Of a stretch of 64,000 nucleotides of DNA, positions 1-9,263 are shown piece by piece. Positions within the stretch are counted from its first letter, which is position 1. The number at the start of each line of letters is the position of its first letter. The stretch comes from Paraflavitalea devenefica (GTDB lineage: Bacteria; Bacteroidota; Bacteroidia; Chitinophagales; Chitinophagaceae). Below the pieces are notes generated by a model, which made no database searches, had not been told where the DNA came from, and worked only from the letters and a program-made list of their open reading frames with translations. The stretch is taken from NCBI RefSeq assembly GCF_011759375.1, contig NZ_JAARML010000001.1, forward strand, positions 1,054,001 to 1,118,000, given 5' to 3'. The position numbers were made by a program, and so were the translations under genes.

Positions 1-129
1 AGCAATACCATTGAACCATACAGCAGCCCGTGCCGACGTGGTAGAATGGTAAAGGACTAACAAATTACTTTAAAGCCGTTGCTTATATACCAGTATCCTT
101 ATTTTTCTATGTGCTATAAGTGTTTACAC

Positions 130-1482
130 CTATTTTACGGCTTTAGCAGCATATTGAAACCAGTTACTTAGGTTGGCACAATGCGTAAAATCACTGTCTA
201 CCATGAGGTAATAGGAAGGAATTTTTGCAGCAAACCATTTTTCAAGGGCCTGCTGTTTTTTTATTTCCAGGGCCCGTTGAGATACCCGGTCATAATCATC
301 TTTGAGGTTTTCGCGGTGAGGCTCTGTTCTTGATTTGAGGTATACAATGCGAACACCTTTTTTCTGGCGTTCGTCGGTAAAAGCTACTGGTTTTGAGAAT
401 TCGCCTACTTTCATGTTGGTCTTACTCATCATTTCCACCATTTCCTTGTCCAACTGATCAATGGTAACCGGTGGTTTCATACCCCCGGTGTATTTTGAAT
501 TTTCATCATCACTGTATTTGTTAACCGCTTCCCCGAATGTGACGGTACCTGCTATGAGTTTAGCGCGTACGGTGTCCAGTCTTTCGATGGCTGCGTTCGT
601 TTCGGCATCAGTAATTTTGGGAATGCGAATGATGTGACGCACAATGGCATCGTCACCAGAGCGACTTTCCATGTAGATGATGTGGTAACCAAATTTCGAT
701 TTAAAAACAGGAGATATTTGTTTCTCCTTCAAGCGGAAAGCGTTATTGAGAAATGTGGGGTCCCAGTTTTTCTCAGTACGATTGATAGCCATGCGGCCGC
801 CGTTTTCTTTGGAACCATCCTCTGAATATAACCTGGCGAGGGTTTCAAAACGTTGCCGCCCTGATTCTACCTGTTGTTTAAAGTCGGCCAGTTCATCCAT
901 GGCCAGTTTTTCCAGGTCGCGGCTGGCTTTCGGATAGACCACGATCTCACCTACTTCTACTTCGGACTCATAGAAGAGCAGGCTGTCCTTCGGTATTTTA
1001 TCCCAGTATTCTTTTACTTCCTGTGGTGTGATTTTCAGGTTGCCGACGACCTTATCCCGCATGTTTTCGGCCATTTTACCTTCTTTGATAGACTGGCGGA
1101 AGTCGTCCCTGATCTGGTAGATGGTGCGGCCGGCGATCTGTTCGAGGTTTTCTTTGCCGCCATACATTTGTATGAAGTACCGGATACGGTTATCGAGCAA
1201 TGCTTCGAGCTCATCATCTGTAACTAACAGGGAGTCTTTTTCGGCCTGTAATACCAATGCTTTCATACCCAGTATCTGCTCCAGGATGTAACAATCTGCA
1301 TTTTCAGGCACCGGTTCATTGCGGCGTTGCCTGTCGATAATCTCATTGTATACATCGGACCGTAATATGATTTTATCTCCTACAATGCCTACGATTTTAT
1401 CAGCTACTACTTTACGGGGGGCCTGAGCGAAGGCGGCAGTTACGAGTAAAAGTGCAGTTATTACAGTTAAAAGTTGCTTCAT
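130..1482 (-). CDS. SurA-like periplasmic peptidylprolyl isomerase
   Basis: A 450-residue secreted protein with a signal peptide ending near AFAQA (residue 20). An N-terminal SurA-like helical domain is followed by two parvulin-type modules, at about residues 170-275 (EVEVGEIVVYP, GGRMAINRTEKNWDP, KFGYHIIYMESR) and 279-385 (IVRHIIRIPK, YTGGMK). By family knowledge it is a periplasmic chaperone/prolyl isomerase for outer-membrane beta-barrels such as the SusC proteins encoded here. It lies downstream of infB on the same strand with a 138-nt gap. A -7 box (TATTTTTG, minus strand, 1509-1502) 20 nt before the ATG suggests its own promoter. Family assignment is firm; equivalence to E. coli SurA is inferred. 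Confidence 0.88.
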   Translation of the reverse strand: MKQLLTVITALLLVTAAFAQAPRKVVADKIVGIVGDKIILRSDVYNEIIDRQRRNEPVPENADCYILEQILGMKALVLQAEKDSLLVTDDELEALLDNRIRYFIQMYGGKENLEQIAGRTIYQIRDDFRQSIKEGKMAENMRDKVVGNLKITPQEVKEYWDKIPKDSLLFYESEVEVGEIVVYPKASRDLEKLAMDELADFKQQVESGRQRFETLARLYSEDGSKENGGRMAINRTEKNWDPTFLNNAFRLKEKQISPVFKSKFGYHIIYMESRSGDDAIVRHIIRIPKITDAETNAAIERLDTVRAKLIAGTVTFGEAVNKYSDDENSKYTGGMKPPVTIDQLDKEMVEMMSKTNMKVGEFSKPVAFTDERQKKGVRIVYLKSRTEPHRENLKDDYDRVSQRALEIKKQQALEKWFAAKIPSYYLMVDSDFTHCANLSNWFQYAAKAVK

Positions 1483-1501
1483 AATTAGATGGAGATGAAC
1501 T

Positions 1502-1509
1502 CAAAAATA
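1502..1509 (-). promoter_or_regulatory. Predicted -7 box of the SurA-like gene
   Basis: TATTTTTG on the minus strand fits the Bacteroidetes -7 consensus TAnnTTTG and sits 20 nt upstream of the ATG. No convincing TTTG -33 element is seen at the expected distance, so this is a weak to moderate call. Confidence 0.45.
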
Positions 1510-1574
1510 CTTTTTGCGCAAGATAGTTAGGGACAGGGCTGGTGTTAATTAACAAATTTTTGCCTAAGCATGGA

Positions 1575-1614
1575 GGGTGAGCCGTCCCGGTTAAAAGTAC
1601 GGGATGACCCACCC
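1575..1614. repeat. Dispersed hairpin repeat, family GGGTGAGCCG (copy 1)
   Basis: GGGTGAGCCGTCCCG (1575-1589) and CGGGATGACCCACCC (1600-1614) are near-complementary arms around a 10-nt loop, six nucleotides after the infB stop codon. The same arms recur at 13931-13961, so this is a dispersed repeat rather than a private terminator. There is no T-run directly after it on the minus strand. It could still slow or protect the 3' end of the infB message. Confidence 0.6.
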
Positions 1615-1620
1615 TGAAGG

Positions 1621-4600
1621 TTATAATGTTCTTTTAACTTCTTCTTCTTCAAAGGCTTCGATGATATCGCCCACCTGTATGTCGCTAAAGCTTTTTACAG
1701 TAAGGCCACATTCCATACTGGATGAAACTTCCTTGACGTCATCTTTGAAGCGTTTGAGGGATGCCAGTTCGGCGCTTTGGCCCTCTCCCTTAGGAAATAC
1801 TACGATACCATCCCGGATAACGCGGATCTTGGAATTACGCTGAATTTTTCCATCCAGTACATAACATCCGGCAACGGTGGCTTTATCGAATTTGAATACG
1901 TTGCGCACTTCCACGTTCGCCACGATCTTCTCCTGTATTTTGGGCTCCAACATACCTTCCATGGCGCTCTTGACTTCATCAATAGCGTTGTAGATGATGG
2001 AGTACAACTTGATCTGCACGCCTTCGCCTTCGGCCAGACGGGCAGCCTGTGCAGAAGGACGCACGTTGAAACCAACGATGATGGCATCGGAAGCGGTAGC
2101 CAGCAGTACATCACTTTCTGTGATGGCGCCTACGCCTTTCAGTACCACGCTTACCACAATTTCCTCTGTAGAGAGTTTCTGTAAGGAGTCGGTCAAGGCT
2201 TCTACCGATCCATCCACGTCGCCCTTGATAATGAGGTTTAACTGTTTAAAGTTACCGAGCGCCAGACGGCGGCCGATCTCATCGAGGGTAATGTGTTTCT
2301 TGGTACGGATACCTTGTTCGCGCAGGATCTGTGCCCGGCGGTTGGCCACTTCTTTTGCTTCAGCTTCGTCGAGATATACTTTGAATTTCTCACCAGCCTG
2401 CGGCGCACCGTTGAGGCCGAGAATAAGTACCGGTGTTGAAGGAGGCGCATTGTCCACGCGCTTATTACGCTCGTTGAACATGGCTTTTACACGGCCAAAG
2501 TGCTGACCGGATACTACCAGGTCGCCCTGCTTCAAGGTTCCATTCTGCACCAGCACGGTAGCTACATAACCACGTCCTTTATCAAGGGTAGCTTCGATGA
2601 TGGTACCACCGGCTTCCTTGTTGGGATTGGCTTTAAGGTCGAGCAATTCGGCTTCGAGCAATATTTTTTCCAATAAGAGGTCTACATTAAGTCCTTTCTT
2701 GGCACTGAGTTCCTGGCTTTGGTATTTACCGCCCCATTCTTCCACGAGCAGGTTCATACCGGCCAGTTGCTCATAGATCTTTTTCGCGTTGGCGCCGTCC
2801 TTATCTATTTTGTTGATCGCAAAGATCATCGGTACGCCGGCAGCCTGAGCGTGGCTGATGGCCTCCCTTGTTTGTGGCATGACCGCATCATCGGCAGCGA
2901 TCACGATAACGGCAATATCCGTCACTTTTGCACCACGCGCACGCATGGCGGTAAACGCTTCGTGACCCGGTGTATCGAGGAAGGCTATTTTTTTGCTATT
3001 GGCCAGGGTAACTTCATAGGCGCCGATGTGCTGGGTGATACCACCAGACTCACCTGCTACCACGTTGGCATTACGGATGTAGTCGAGCAAAGAAGTTTTA
3101 CCATGGTCAACGTGACCCATGATGGTTACGATGGGTGCACGTGGCAGGAGATCTTCTTCATTGTCTTCTTCCTCCTCTTCCTCCATTTCCATTTGCTTCT
3201 CCATGTCAATGAATTCCACATCATATCCGAACTCATTGGCTACCAGTTCAATTACTTCTGCATCCAGGCGCTGGTTGATGGATACCATCAATCCGAGGCT
3301 CATACATTTACTGATAACTTCTGCAAAGTTTACATCCATAAGGTTAGCCAGTTCGCTAACGCTGATGAATTCTGTAACCTGCAGCTTGTTGTCCTGCAGT
3401 TCTTCTCCTCCCTGGTCGGCCATCTCCTGGCGCTTTTCCCGGCGGTATTTTGCTTTAAGGCTTTTACCGCGGCCGCCTGTACCGGCCAGTTTGGCCTGTG
3501 TTTCCCGTATTTTATTCTGAATCTCTTTTTCGTTGATCTCTTTGGGCTCGCGGGTGATGATGGGACGTCCCGGGCGATGACCGCCTTGCTGGCCGCCACG
3601 GTTATTACCTCCTCTGAACTGACCGCCACCCTGCTGACCATGGCCATGACCATGTCCGCCCTGTTGTCCACCGCCCTGGCGTTGCTGATGCTGCTGACCT
3701 TCGGGCTTTTTGAACAGGTGCTGCGCCCGTTGCTGCGGCGTTTGCGTATCTTTCTTTTCAATGGGGATACGTTTGCGCTTACGTTTTTCTTCGCTGTTGG
3801 CGCCTGCACCCTGCCCTTGCTGGGCCTGACCCTGGGCTTGCTGGCCCTGCGGTTTGGGACGGTTATCCCCGCCCACCGGCAACTGGATCTTACCGAGGAT
3901 CTTCGGGCCTTCCAGTTTTTCGGCTTTAATATTTTCAATAACAGGCCCGGCTTCTTCTTTTTCTTCTGTTACCGGAGGTTTGGGCTCTTCTTTTGGCGCT
4001 GCGATTTCCGGTACTTCGGCCACGATCTCTTTTTCCTTTACCGGCTCCGGTTCTTTTTCCTCTTTCTTTACCGGCTTGGGTTCCTCTGCTACCGGAGGTT
4101 GTTCTACTTTTTCTTCAGGCTGCGGTACTACCGGCTTTGTTTCTTCCTCTTTTTTCTTAACACTCTTCTTAGGTCTCGTAGAGGAATCTATAGCAGACAG
4201 ATCTATTTTGTCTAATACTTTGGGGCCTTCTATTTCAGGCGCTTCCACTTTTACCACCTCAGGCTGAACGGGTTCTTCCACTACTGCTTTGGGCTCTTCC
4301 ACTACAGGCTGCACAGGAGGCTGGGGCGGTTGTTCTTCTTTTTTCTCTTCTTCTTTTTTGGGAGCTACCGGTGTATCTTTTTTGAATACAATGGCTTCCT
4401 CCTCTTTCTTTTTCTTGGCCTCCAGGCTACCTTTCGGCAGATCAATCTGATCACTTTTGAGCTTCGCCACTTTGTCACTCTGGAACTCCTGTTGCAAAGC
4501 ACGATACATGTCCTCCGTCAGTTTCGACGTGGGCTTCAGCTCGTCTTTGTCAAATCCCTTGCCTACCAAAAAGTCCACCAGTGTTTCTTTACCGATGTTG

Positions 4601-4647
4601 AACTCTTTGGCCGCGGCCATTAATCTGGGTGTTAATAATTCTGCCAT
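1621..4647 (-). CDS. infB: Translation initiation factor IF-2
   Basis: The 1008-residue GTPase brings initiator tRNA to the ribosome. Residues 1-50 form an IF2_N-type helical domain. Residues about 60-400 are a long Pro/Glu/Lys-rich then Gly/Gln/His-rich linker, typical of Bacteroidota IF-2. The G domain begins with G1 GHVDHGKT at residues 511-518, followed by DTPGHEAF and NKID, then the beta-barrel and IF2 C-terminal domains. It lies 199 nt after nusA in the rimP-nusA-infB order conserved across bacteria. The start ATG is followed directly by the expected MAELL-type N-terminus. Confidence 0.98.
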   Translation of the reverse strand: MAELLTPRLMAAAKEFNIGKETLVDFLVGKGFDKDELKPTSKLTEDMYRALQQEFQSDKVAKLKSDQIDLPKGSLEAKKKKEEEAIVFKKDTPVAPKKEEEKKEEQPPQPPVQPVVEEPKAVVEEPVQPEVVKVEAPEIEGPKVLDKIDLSAIDSSTRPKKSVKKKEEETKPVVPQPEEKVEQPPVAEEPKPVKKEEKEPEPVKEKEIVAEVPEIAAPKEEPKPPVTEEKEEAGPVIENIKAEKLEGPKILGKIQLPVGGDNRPKPQGQQAQGQAQQGQGAGANSEEKRKRKRIPIEKKDTQTPQQRAQHLFKKPEGQQHQQRQGGGQQGGHGHGHGQQGGGQFRGGNNRGGQQGGHRPGRPIITREPKEINEKEIQNKIRETQAKLAGTGGRGKSLKAKYRREKRQEMADQGGEELQDNKLQVTEFISVSELANLMDVNFAEVISKCMSLGLMVSINQRLDAEVIELVANEFGYDVEFIDMEKQMEMEEEEEEDNEEDLLPRAPIVTIMGHVDHGKTSLLDYIRNANVVAGESGGITQHIGAYEVTLANSKKIAFLDTPGHEAFTAMRARGAKVTDIAVIVIAADDAVMPQTREAISHAQAAGVPMIFAINKIDKDGANAKKIYEQLAGMNLLVEEWGGKYQSQELSAKKGLNVDLLLEKILLEAELLDLKANPNKEAGGTIIEATLDKGRGYVATVLVQNGTLKQGDLVVSGQHFGRVKAMFNERNKRVDNAPPSTPVLILGLNGAPQAGEKFKVYLDEAEAKEVANRRAQILREQGIRTKKHITLDEIGRRLALGNFKQLNLIIKGDVDGSVEALTDSLQKLSTEEIVVSVVLKGVGAITESDVLLATASDAIIVGFNVRPSAQAARLAEGEGVQIKLYSIIYNAIDEVKSAMEGMLEPKIQEKIVANVEVRNVFKFDKATVAGCYVLDGKIQRNSKIRVIRDGIVVFPKGEGQSAELASLKRFKDDVKEVSSSMECGLTVKSFSDIQVGDIIEAFEEEEVKRTL

Positions 4648-4846
4648 TCGTTATTGTAAGACAATTTTTTGTTTTGTTTGCTGTCTGGCATTGAAAATAA
4701 TCAGTCAAACAGGCAATAAAGGTCATTAAAGTTGCTCAATCTTCAGGAGTCATAAAAGTCATACCCCTGATATCCTTTACAAATGTGCCACAATTTTGGC
4801 CATTTGCAGGCTTTTTTAACTTTAGCTGACCTGGCAAACTTCCTTA

Positions 4847-6094
4847 CTATCCTTTGTCAAACTCTGCTTTCAGCACTTTCCGTACTTCGTCGATCGTTTC
4901 TCTTTCCAGGTCAGTTCTGCGTTCCAGTTCTTCCGGCGTAAGGTCGAGTACACTGCGGGCAGTATCGCAACCAATCCGTTTAAATTCGTCAATGATCCAG
5001 GTTTCAATTTCATCGCTGAATTCTTCCAGGTCGATATCAAATTCCTGGGGTTCACCTTCTGTATCCCGGTAAACGTCAATGCTGTACCCGGTCAATTCCT
5101 GCGCCAGTTTGATGTTCACCCCTTTTTTACCGATGGCCAGGGAAACCTGGTCGGGTTTAAGGAAGACATTCGCCTGCTTCTTATCGTTGTCCAGCTCCAT
5201 GCTGGTAATTTTGGCGGGTGTTAATGACCGCTGTATGAGTAGTTGGATGTTATTGGTCCAGTTGATGACGTCGATGTTCTCATTTTTGAGTTCCCGCACG
5301 ATACCATGGATACGGCTACCTTTCATCCCTACGCAGGCGCCTACCGGATCAATACGGTCATCGTAGGATTCCACGGCTACTTTAGCCCTTTCTCCGGGTT
5401 CCCGTACTATTTTTTTGATCACGATGAGGCCATCAAAGATCTCGGGTACTTCAATTTCCAGCAATTTAGCAAGGAAAGCGGGAGAAGTACGGGAAAGGAT
5501 GATGACGGGTGAGTTATTTTTCAGTTCTACTTTTTTCACTACCGCCCGGGTATTTTCGCCTTTTTTGAAGTAGTCCTGGGGTATTTGCTCTGATTTGGGC
5601 AGTATTAATTCATTGCTTTCCTCATCGAGCATGAGGATCTCCTTTTTCCATACCTGGTATACTTCCGCACTGATAATATCCCCTACACGATCGCCATATT
5701 TTTTAACCAATACATTCTTTTTCAGGTCGCTGATACGGCTGGCCAGTGTTTGTTTGGCAGCGAGGATGGCGCGGCGGCCAAAATCGAGAATGTTTACTTC
5801 TTCATATAGTTCTTCCCCTACCATGTAGTCGGGCTCTACTTTTACGGCGTCACTGTAGGCCACTTCTGCGAGCGGGTCGTTTACAGCGCCATCTTCCACG
5901 ATAGTACGGCGACGCGTGATCTCCAGGTCACCCTTTTCAGCGTTTACGATAACGTCAAAATTTTCATCGCTGCCGAATTTTTTGCGCAGCAATGTTTTAA
6001 ACACGTCTTCTACCACTTTCATCATCGTGGGACGGTCAATGTTTTCCGCTTCCTTAAACTCCTGGAAAGCCTCAATGAGGTTAATACTTGCCAT
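4847..6094 (-). CDS. nusA: Transcription termination/antitermination factor NusA
   Basis: A 415-residue RNA polymerase-binding factor with an N-terminal NusA domain (about 1-130), S1 domain (about 135-200) and two KH domains (about 205-345; motifs VGACVGMKGSRI and LAIGKKGVNIKLA). The protein ends after a short helix-hairpin segment and lacks the long acidic C-terminal repeats of E. coli NusA, which is usual outside Proteobacteria. It lies 68 nt downstream of rimP. In other bacteria NusA modulates its own operon; the leader hairpin upstream of rimP would suit that here, but this is inference. Confidence 0.97.
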   Translation of the reverse strand: MASINLIEAFQEFKEAENIDRPTMMKVVEDVFKTLLRKKFGSDENFDVIVNAEKGDLEITRRRTIVEDGAVNDPLAEVAYSDAVKVEPDYMVGEELYEEVNILDFGRRAILAAKQTLASRISDLKKNVLVKKYGDRVGDIISAEVYQVWKKEILMLDEESNELILPKSEQIPQDYFKKGENTRAVVKKVELKNNSPVIILSRTSPAFLAKLLEIEVPEIFDGLIVIKKIVREPGERAKVAVESYDDRIDPVGACVGMKGSRIHGIVRELKNENIDVINWTNNIQLLIQRSLTPAKITSMELDNDKKQANVFLKPDQVSLAIGKKGVNIKLAQELTGYSIDVYRDTEGEPQEFDIDLEEFSDEIETWIIDEFKRIGCDTARSVLDLTPEELERRTDLERETIDEVRKVLKAEFDKG

Positions 6095-6162
6095 ATACTA
6101 CATTTTTAAACTTGTTCACCGGAAGGTAGCCCGCATTCCTTTTCGGGACTTGTTTCCGGGGC

Positions 6163-6633
6163 TTAAAACACTATTTGAATTTTAGTTGATTTAATTGCAT
6201 CAAAAGGAAAATGGTGCAGTATGACCTCTTTCTTTTTGTTTTTCCCTTTGGTTTCCTCTACTACGATCTGATCTTCCTGCACTTCGAGCAGTTTTCCGTC
6301 TACCCGTATACCATCTTTCAACAACACTTCTACCAGCCTGCCTGTATTTTTTTTATACTGGCGGAACATTTTAAGGGGTTCATCCAATCCGGGAGAAGAC
6401 ACCTCCAGGGAGAAGTCGTCACCAGGGAAGAGTGCCGCCTCTTCCAGCTTTTTGTATAAAGCGCGGTTTATGCTGATACATTTTTCAATGGTAATACCTT
6501 GGTCTCCGTCGAGGAAGACTTTTACGTTGTTGGTGGGTTTTATCCTTATTTCTACCAGGAAGTGTACCGGATCGCCGGCCAGTATGTCCACCACCATTTT
6601 TTCAATTGCCGAAACCTGAGTGTCCATTATCAT
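6163..6633 (-). CDS. rimP: Ribosome maturation factor RimP
   Basis: A 156-residue protein of normal RimP length with the N-terminal domain (VHFLVEIRIKP, CISINRALYKKLEE, DDFSLEVSSPGLDEPL) and a C-terminal Sm-like domain (GRLVEVLLKDG onward). It assists maturation of the 30S subunit. First gene of the rimP-nusA-infB cluster. Two in-frame ATGs (6633 and 6627) lie two codons apart; either could be used. A promoter and a hairpin leader lie upstream at 6652-6731. Confidence 0.95.
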   Translation of the reverse strand: MIMDTQVSAIEKMVVDILAGDPVHFLVEIRIKPTNNVKVFLDGDQGITIEKCISINRALYKKLEEAALFPGDDFSLEVSSPGLDEPLKMFRQYKKNTGRLVEVLLKDGIRVDGKLLEVQEDQIVVEETKGKNKKKEVILHHFPFDAIKSTKIQIVF

Positions 6634-6651
6634 AACCTACATGGGAAATAA

Positions 6652-6678
6652 AGAAGGGAACGGACCCCGTTCCCTTCT
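6652..6678 (-). promoter_or_regulatory. Terminator-like hairpin in the rimP leader (candidate attenuator)
   Basis: On the minus strand AGAAGGGAACGG and CCGTTCCCTTCT form a perfect 12-bp stem with a 3-nt loop, followed by TTTATTT. It sits between the predicted rimP promoter (6699-6731) and the rimP ATG at 6633, so transcripts entering the operon must cross it. The T-tract is interrupted by an A. NusA-dependent attenuation is a plausible reading but is inferred only. Confidence 0.6.
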
Positions 6679-6698
6679 CTTTTCGTCTTTTTCCGTGG

Positions 6699-6731
6699 CA
6701 AAGGTAAGGTAAATGATGTATTCGTTCCAAA
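6699..6731 (-). promoter_or_regulatory. Predicted promoter of rimP-nusA-infB
   Basis: On the minus strand TTTG (6731-6728), a 21-nt spacer and TACCTTTG (6706-6699) match the Bacteroidetes housekeeping promoter TTTG-N-TAnnTTTG. The implied start of transcription near 6693 gives a leader of about 60 nt containing the hairpin. Confidence 0.7.
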
Positions 6732-6740
6732 TACTAAAAA

Positions 6741-6767
6741 AGGCAATAAGGCATTCAGGCAACAAGG
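6741..6767. repeat. Dispersed AGGCAACAAGG repeat (copy 1)
   Basis: AGGCAATAAGGCATT followed by CAGGCAACAAGG. A longer relative occurs at 13556-13590. This is a low-complexity intergenic repeat of the kind that recurs in the window. No function can be assigned. Confidence 0.5.
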
Positions 6768-6909
6768 TCCAGGCGGTTGCAGGGGTCGGATTAGTATTCC
6801 GGGAACTGCCGCATGGAGCAGGGGCGACTACCGGCTACCGACAATAGAGTCAACAAAACCGGTGATGGGGTGTTATAAGTGTTTAACAGTTTTTTCAGTG
6901 ACTAGGTAG

Positions 6910-6917
6910 TACATTTG
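6910..6917 (+). promoter_or_regulatory. Predicted -7 box for the DUF4834-like gene
   Basis: TACATTTG fits TAnnTTTG and ends 8 nt before the ATG at 6926, implying a leader of only a few nucleotides. No clear -33 TTTG is present. Confidence 0.5.
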
Positions 6918-6925
6918 CAATTATT

Positions 6926-7198
6926 ATGTTACGTGTTTTTCTCTGGATATTGCTTGGTTATTTCCTGTACAGGTTTGTATTCAATTTCCTGGTGCCCATT
7001 TTCCGGGTTTCCCGGCAGATGAAACAGCAGGTAAGGGATTTTCAAAACCATATGCAGGCCCAGCAACAGCAGCACCAGCAACAACAGTCTTACCAGCATT
7101 CCAATACCGCCCAGCGCCAGCAAGCGCCCTCCTCCACGTCTTCCCATTCTCCCCAGGAAAAATCGGGCGACTACATTGATTTTGAGGAAGTAAAGTAG
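6926..7198 (+). CDS. Small membrane-anchored protein, DUF4834-like
   Basis: A 90-residue protein with an N-terminal hydrophobic segment (about 3-27, VFLWILLGYFLYRFVFNFLV), a basic amphipathic stretch, a Gln-rich low-complexity region (about 45-75) and the acidic ending GDYIDFEEVK. This layout, especially the (D/E)Y-DFEE-(V/I)K tail, matches the DUF4834 small proteins common in Bacteroidota. The function is unknown. It is divergently placed to rimP and single in its direction. Confidence 0.75.
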   Translation: MLRVFLWILLGYFLYRFVFNFLVPIFRVSRQMKQQVRDFQNHMQAQQQQHQQQQSYQHSNTAQRQQAPSSTSSHSPQEKSGDYIDFEEVK

Positions 7199-7295
7199 AC
7201 TTTTTAACCCTTCCGCGGCCGGAACGAATACAGCCAAGCCTTCGTTCTGCTATTCCTTTGTCCATCCTCCTTGTATCCTTCGATCATGGACCTTC

Positions 7296-7409
7296 CATCT
7301 TAAGGTCTTTTTAGGGTTATCTTAGGGTCATTGTAAGGTCATCCAAGGCTTTTTACCCCAGGAAAACCCTAAGAAAACCCCAGGATGACCCTAAGATGAC
7401 CCCAGGATG
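7296..7409. repeat. Inverted pair of 11-bp tandem arrays
   Basis: Five consecutive 11-bp units of the type CATCTTAGGGT fill 7296-7350. After a 4-nt centre, five consecutive 11-bp units of the inverse type occupy 7355-7409: ACCCCAGGAAA, ACCCTAAGAAA, ACCCCAGGATG, ACCCTAAGATG, ACCCCAGGATG. The period is exactly 11 throughout the right arm. The 274-nt gap (7199-7472) holds no other feature. It lies between the convergent ends of the DUF4834-like gene and the HAD gene. See findings. Confidence 0.85.
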
Positions 7410-7472
7410 GCTGGTTGAAGAGAGTAGGAATACCCTTACCTGACCGGTAGTTAACAGGATCAGCAATCAGGA

Positions 7473-8096
7473 TCAGGAAAGTTGCCAGTCGATATCCAGC
7501 ACTGTTTTGCCAGGTTCGAGGTGATAACCCTGGATGCCTGCAGCCCTGGCGCCTTCCACATTTACCAGCGCATCATCAATGAAGAGGGTTTGGTGCGGCA
7601 ACAATTGCTTATCGTTGAGAATGTATTCAAAGGCCCTGGTATCGGGCTTGCGGAGATTGATTTTATGGGAATACCAGGCTTTTTCAAAAAGATCATCCAG
7701 CAGATTACCGCCAAAGGCGCTGCTGTAGGTTTGCTGAAAAGCCGAGAGGTGAATGGCGTTGGTATTGCTGAACAGGAAGAGGCGGTATTTCTTTTTAAGC
7801 CTGATTAATAATTCTATGCGTTCTGTCGGGAAATCACGCAGCATAGCATTCCAGCCGGCAATAACGGTCTCCCGCTGCAACTGCAGGCCCGCCAGGTTTT
7901 GCAAAGCAGCGATGAACTCATCGTCGTTGATGGTACCTACTTCATATTCTTTGAAGAAGGAAGCGGCATGGCCCAGCGCAAAGAGGTCCCTGAAGTTCTT
8001 TACGCCCATTTGCAGAAAGGCGTCTTCTGTTTTTTGGATGTCCAGGTTAAGGAGTACGCCGCCGAGATCGAAGATGATATTTTGGATGTGCTGCAT
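7473..8096 (-). CDS. HAD-family phosphatase (subfamily IA)
   Basis: A 207-residue haloacid dehalogenase-like hydrolase. Motif I is FDLGGVLLNLD (about residues 10-20), motif II the S/T in FLFSNTN (about 107-113), the conserved Lys is within HKINLRKPD, and motif IV is TLFIDDALVN. The cap is the helical type of the subfamily IA proteins. Substrate is not predictable. It begins 36 nt after paaE on the same strand, so it may be co-transcribed with TetR-paaE, though nothing ties it to phenylacetate chemistry. Confidence 0.9.
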   Translation of the reverse strand: MQHIQNIIFDLGGVLLNLDIQKTEDAFLQMGVKNFRDLFALGHAASFFKEYEVGTINDDEFIAALQNLAGLQLQRETVIAGWNAMLRDFPTERIELLIRLKKKYRLFLFSNTNAIHLSAFQQTYSSAFGGNLLDDLFEKAWYSHKINLRKPDTRAFEYILNDKQLLPHQTLFIDDALVNVEGARAAGIQGYHLEPGKTVLDIDWQLS

Positions 8097-8132
8097 GGAT
8101 CAAATTTAGGGAAAGAAGGCATAAAGGCTGTT

Positions 8133-9224
8133 TTACCGGGCGTCGAAGTCAACAACGACTTTATCTGTACGGGGATGGGACTGGCAGGTGAGGATGAAGC
8201 CCTGTTCCATTTCTTCCGGCTCCAGGGCATAGTTGATGTCCATTTCCACTTGTCCTTCCACCAGTTTGGCCCGGCAGGTGGCGCATACACCTCCTTTGCA
8301 GGCAAAAGGCAGGTCGGCGCCCTGTTGCAGGGCTGCATCGAGGATAGGCTGACCATCAAAGCCGAGGTCAAAATCAAAGGCAATGCCGTCGAGCTTAACA
8401 GTAACCCGGCTCTTTTTACCGGCAGTCTGAGGCTTGAGGTCTGCAGCCTGCGGTTTGAAATCTGGTTGCTGGCTGCCGGTTGCCGGCGTAGTAAATAGTT
8501 CGAAATGGATCTTCTTTTTCTCCATCCCTTTTTCTTCGAGCCAGTTTTTGACGGAAAAGATCATGGTTTCCGGGCCACAGAGAAAGATCTCATCCATTTG
8601 TGCAAAGTTGATCAGCTTTTCCAGCTGCCTGCATTTTTCCGGATCTATACGACCATGGTTAAGGGGTGCATCTGTTTTTTCCCTGCTTAAGATGTGGTGC
8701 AGGGTGAACCTTTCCATGTACCGGTTCTTGAGCGCTTCGAGCTGTTCCTTGAAGATGATGGAAGCCCGGTTACGGTTGCCATAGATCAGGGTAAAGCGGC
8801 TTTGCGGCTCTGTAGCCAGGGTGGTTTTGATGATGGAAAGTATGGGTGTAATACCGCTGCCGGCGGCAAAGGCGAGGTAATGTTTTTTATGCGCGGGATG
8901 TAATTCAGTGAAGAATCTCCCGGTGGGTGGTAATACTTCCACCAAATCGCCTTTTTTGAGCTGGTTGTTGGCCCAGGAAGAAAACCTGCCTGTTTCTACT
9001 GACTTGATGGCTACCCGCAGCTCCTTATCGAAAGGACTGCTGCAAATGGAGTAGGAGCGACGCAGCTCTTCTCCATTGAGTATGGTTTTAAGCGTGATGT
9101 TTTGTCCCTGTTTGAAGTTATAGAGTTCCTGCAATGCTTCGGGCACCTGGAATACAACGGAGATACATTCAGGTGTTTCTTTTTGTACGGTGGCGACGGT
9201 TAATGTATGAAAATGGGTGGCCAA
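8133..9224 (-). CDS. paaE: Phenylacetyl-CoA 1,2-epoxidase reductase subunit PaaE
   Basis: A 363-residue flavodoxin-reductase-type protein. The FAD domain (RRSYSICSSP, about residues 55-64) is followed by an NAD(P) domain (AAGSGITPILSIIKT, LCGPETMI). A C-terminal plant-type ferredoxin domain carries the 2Fe-2S cysteines CKGGVCATCRAK and a distal Cys in FILTCQSHP. By family knowledge it passes electrons from NADPH to the PaaABC(D) oxygenase. Here it is separated by 24 kb from paaA-Y and forms a unit with the upstream TetR gene (39-nt gap). The linker before the ferredoxin domain contains a duplicated 7-residue unit, DFKPQAA/DLKPQTA. Confidence 0.9.
   Translation of the reverse strand: MATHFHTLTVATVQKETPECISVVFQVPEALQELYNFKQGQNITLKTILNGEELRRSYSICSSPFDKELRVAIKSVETGRFSSWANNQLKKGDLVEVLPPTGRFFTELHPAHKKHYLAFAAGSGITPILSIIKTTLATEPQSRFTLIYGNRNRASIIFKEQLEALKNRYMERFTLHHILSREKTDAPLNHGRIDPEKCRQLEKLINFAQMDEIFLCGPETMIFSVKNWLEEKGMEKKKIHFELFTTPATGSQQPDFKPQAADLKPQTAGKKSRVTVKLDGIAFDFDLGFDGQPILDAALQQGADLPFACKGGVCATCRAKLVEGQVEMDINYALEPEEMEQGFILTCQSHPRTDKVVVDFDAR
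8410..8452. repeat. 21-bp duplicated linker repeat inside paaE
   Basis: On the minus strand two adjacent 21-bp units encode DFKPQAA and DLKPQTA between the reductase and ferredoxin domains. The DNA resembles the iterated low-complexity repeats found between genes in this window. The linker is the only part of the protein where such an insert would be harmless. Confidence 0.55.
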
Positions 9225-9263
9225 GCGGGTATCGTTTTTTAATGAGTGCGGGCGGTCATGTGT

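Noticed and set aside
1..129. Possible gene or tRNA at the left edge
   Set aside because: No open frame, cloverleaf or promoter is visible; probably the spacer after the SurA-like gene.
2719..4215. 498-residue open frame on the plus strand opposite infB
   Set aside because: It is the shadow of the low-complexity, Pro/Glu/Lys-rich part of infB. The translation is Phe/Leu-rich with no domain, and infB is certain.
7296..7409. CRISPR array
   Set aside because: The repeats are adjacent 11-bp units without spacers, and no cas gene is present. The same holds for the arrays at 24.7 and 39.5 kb.
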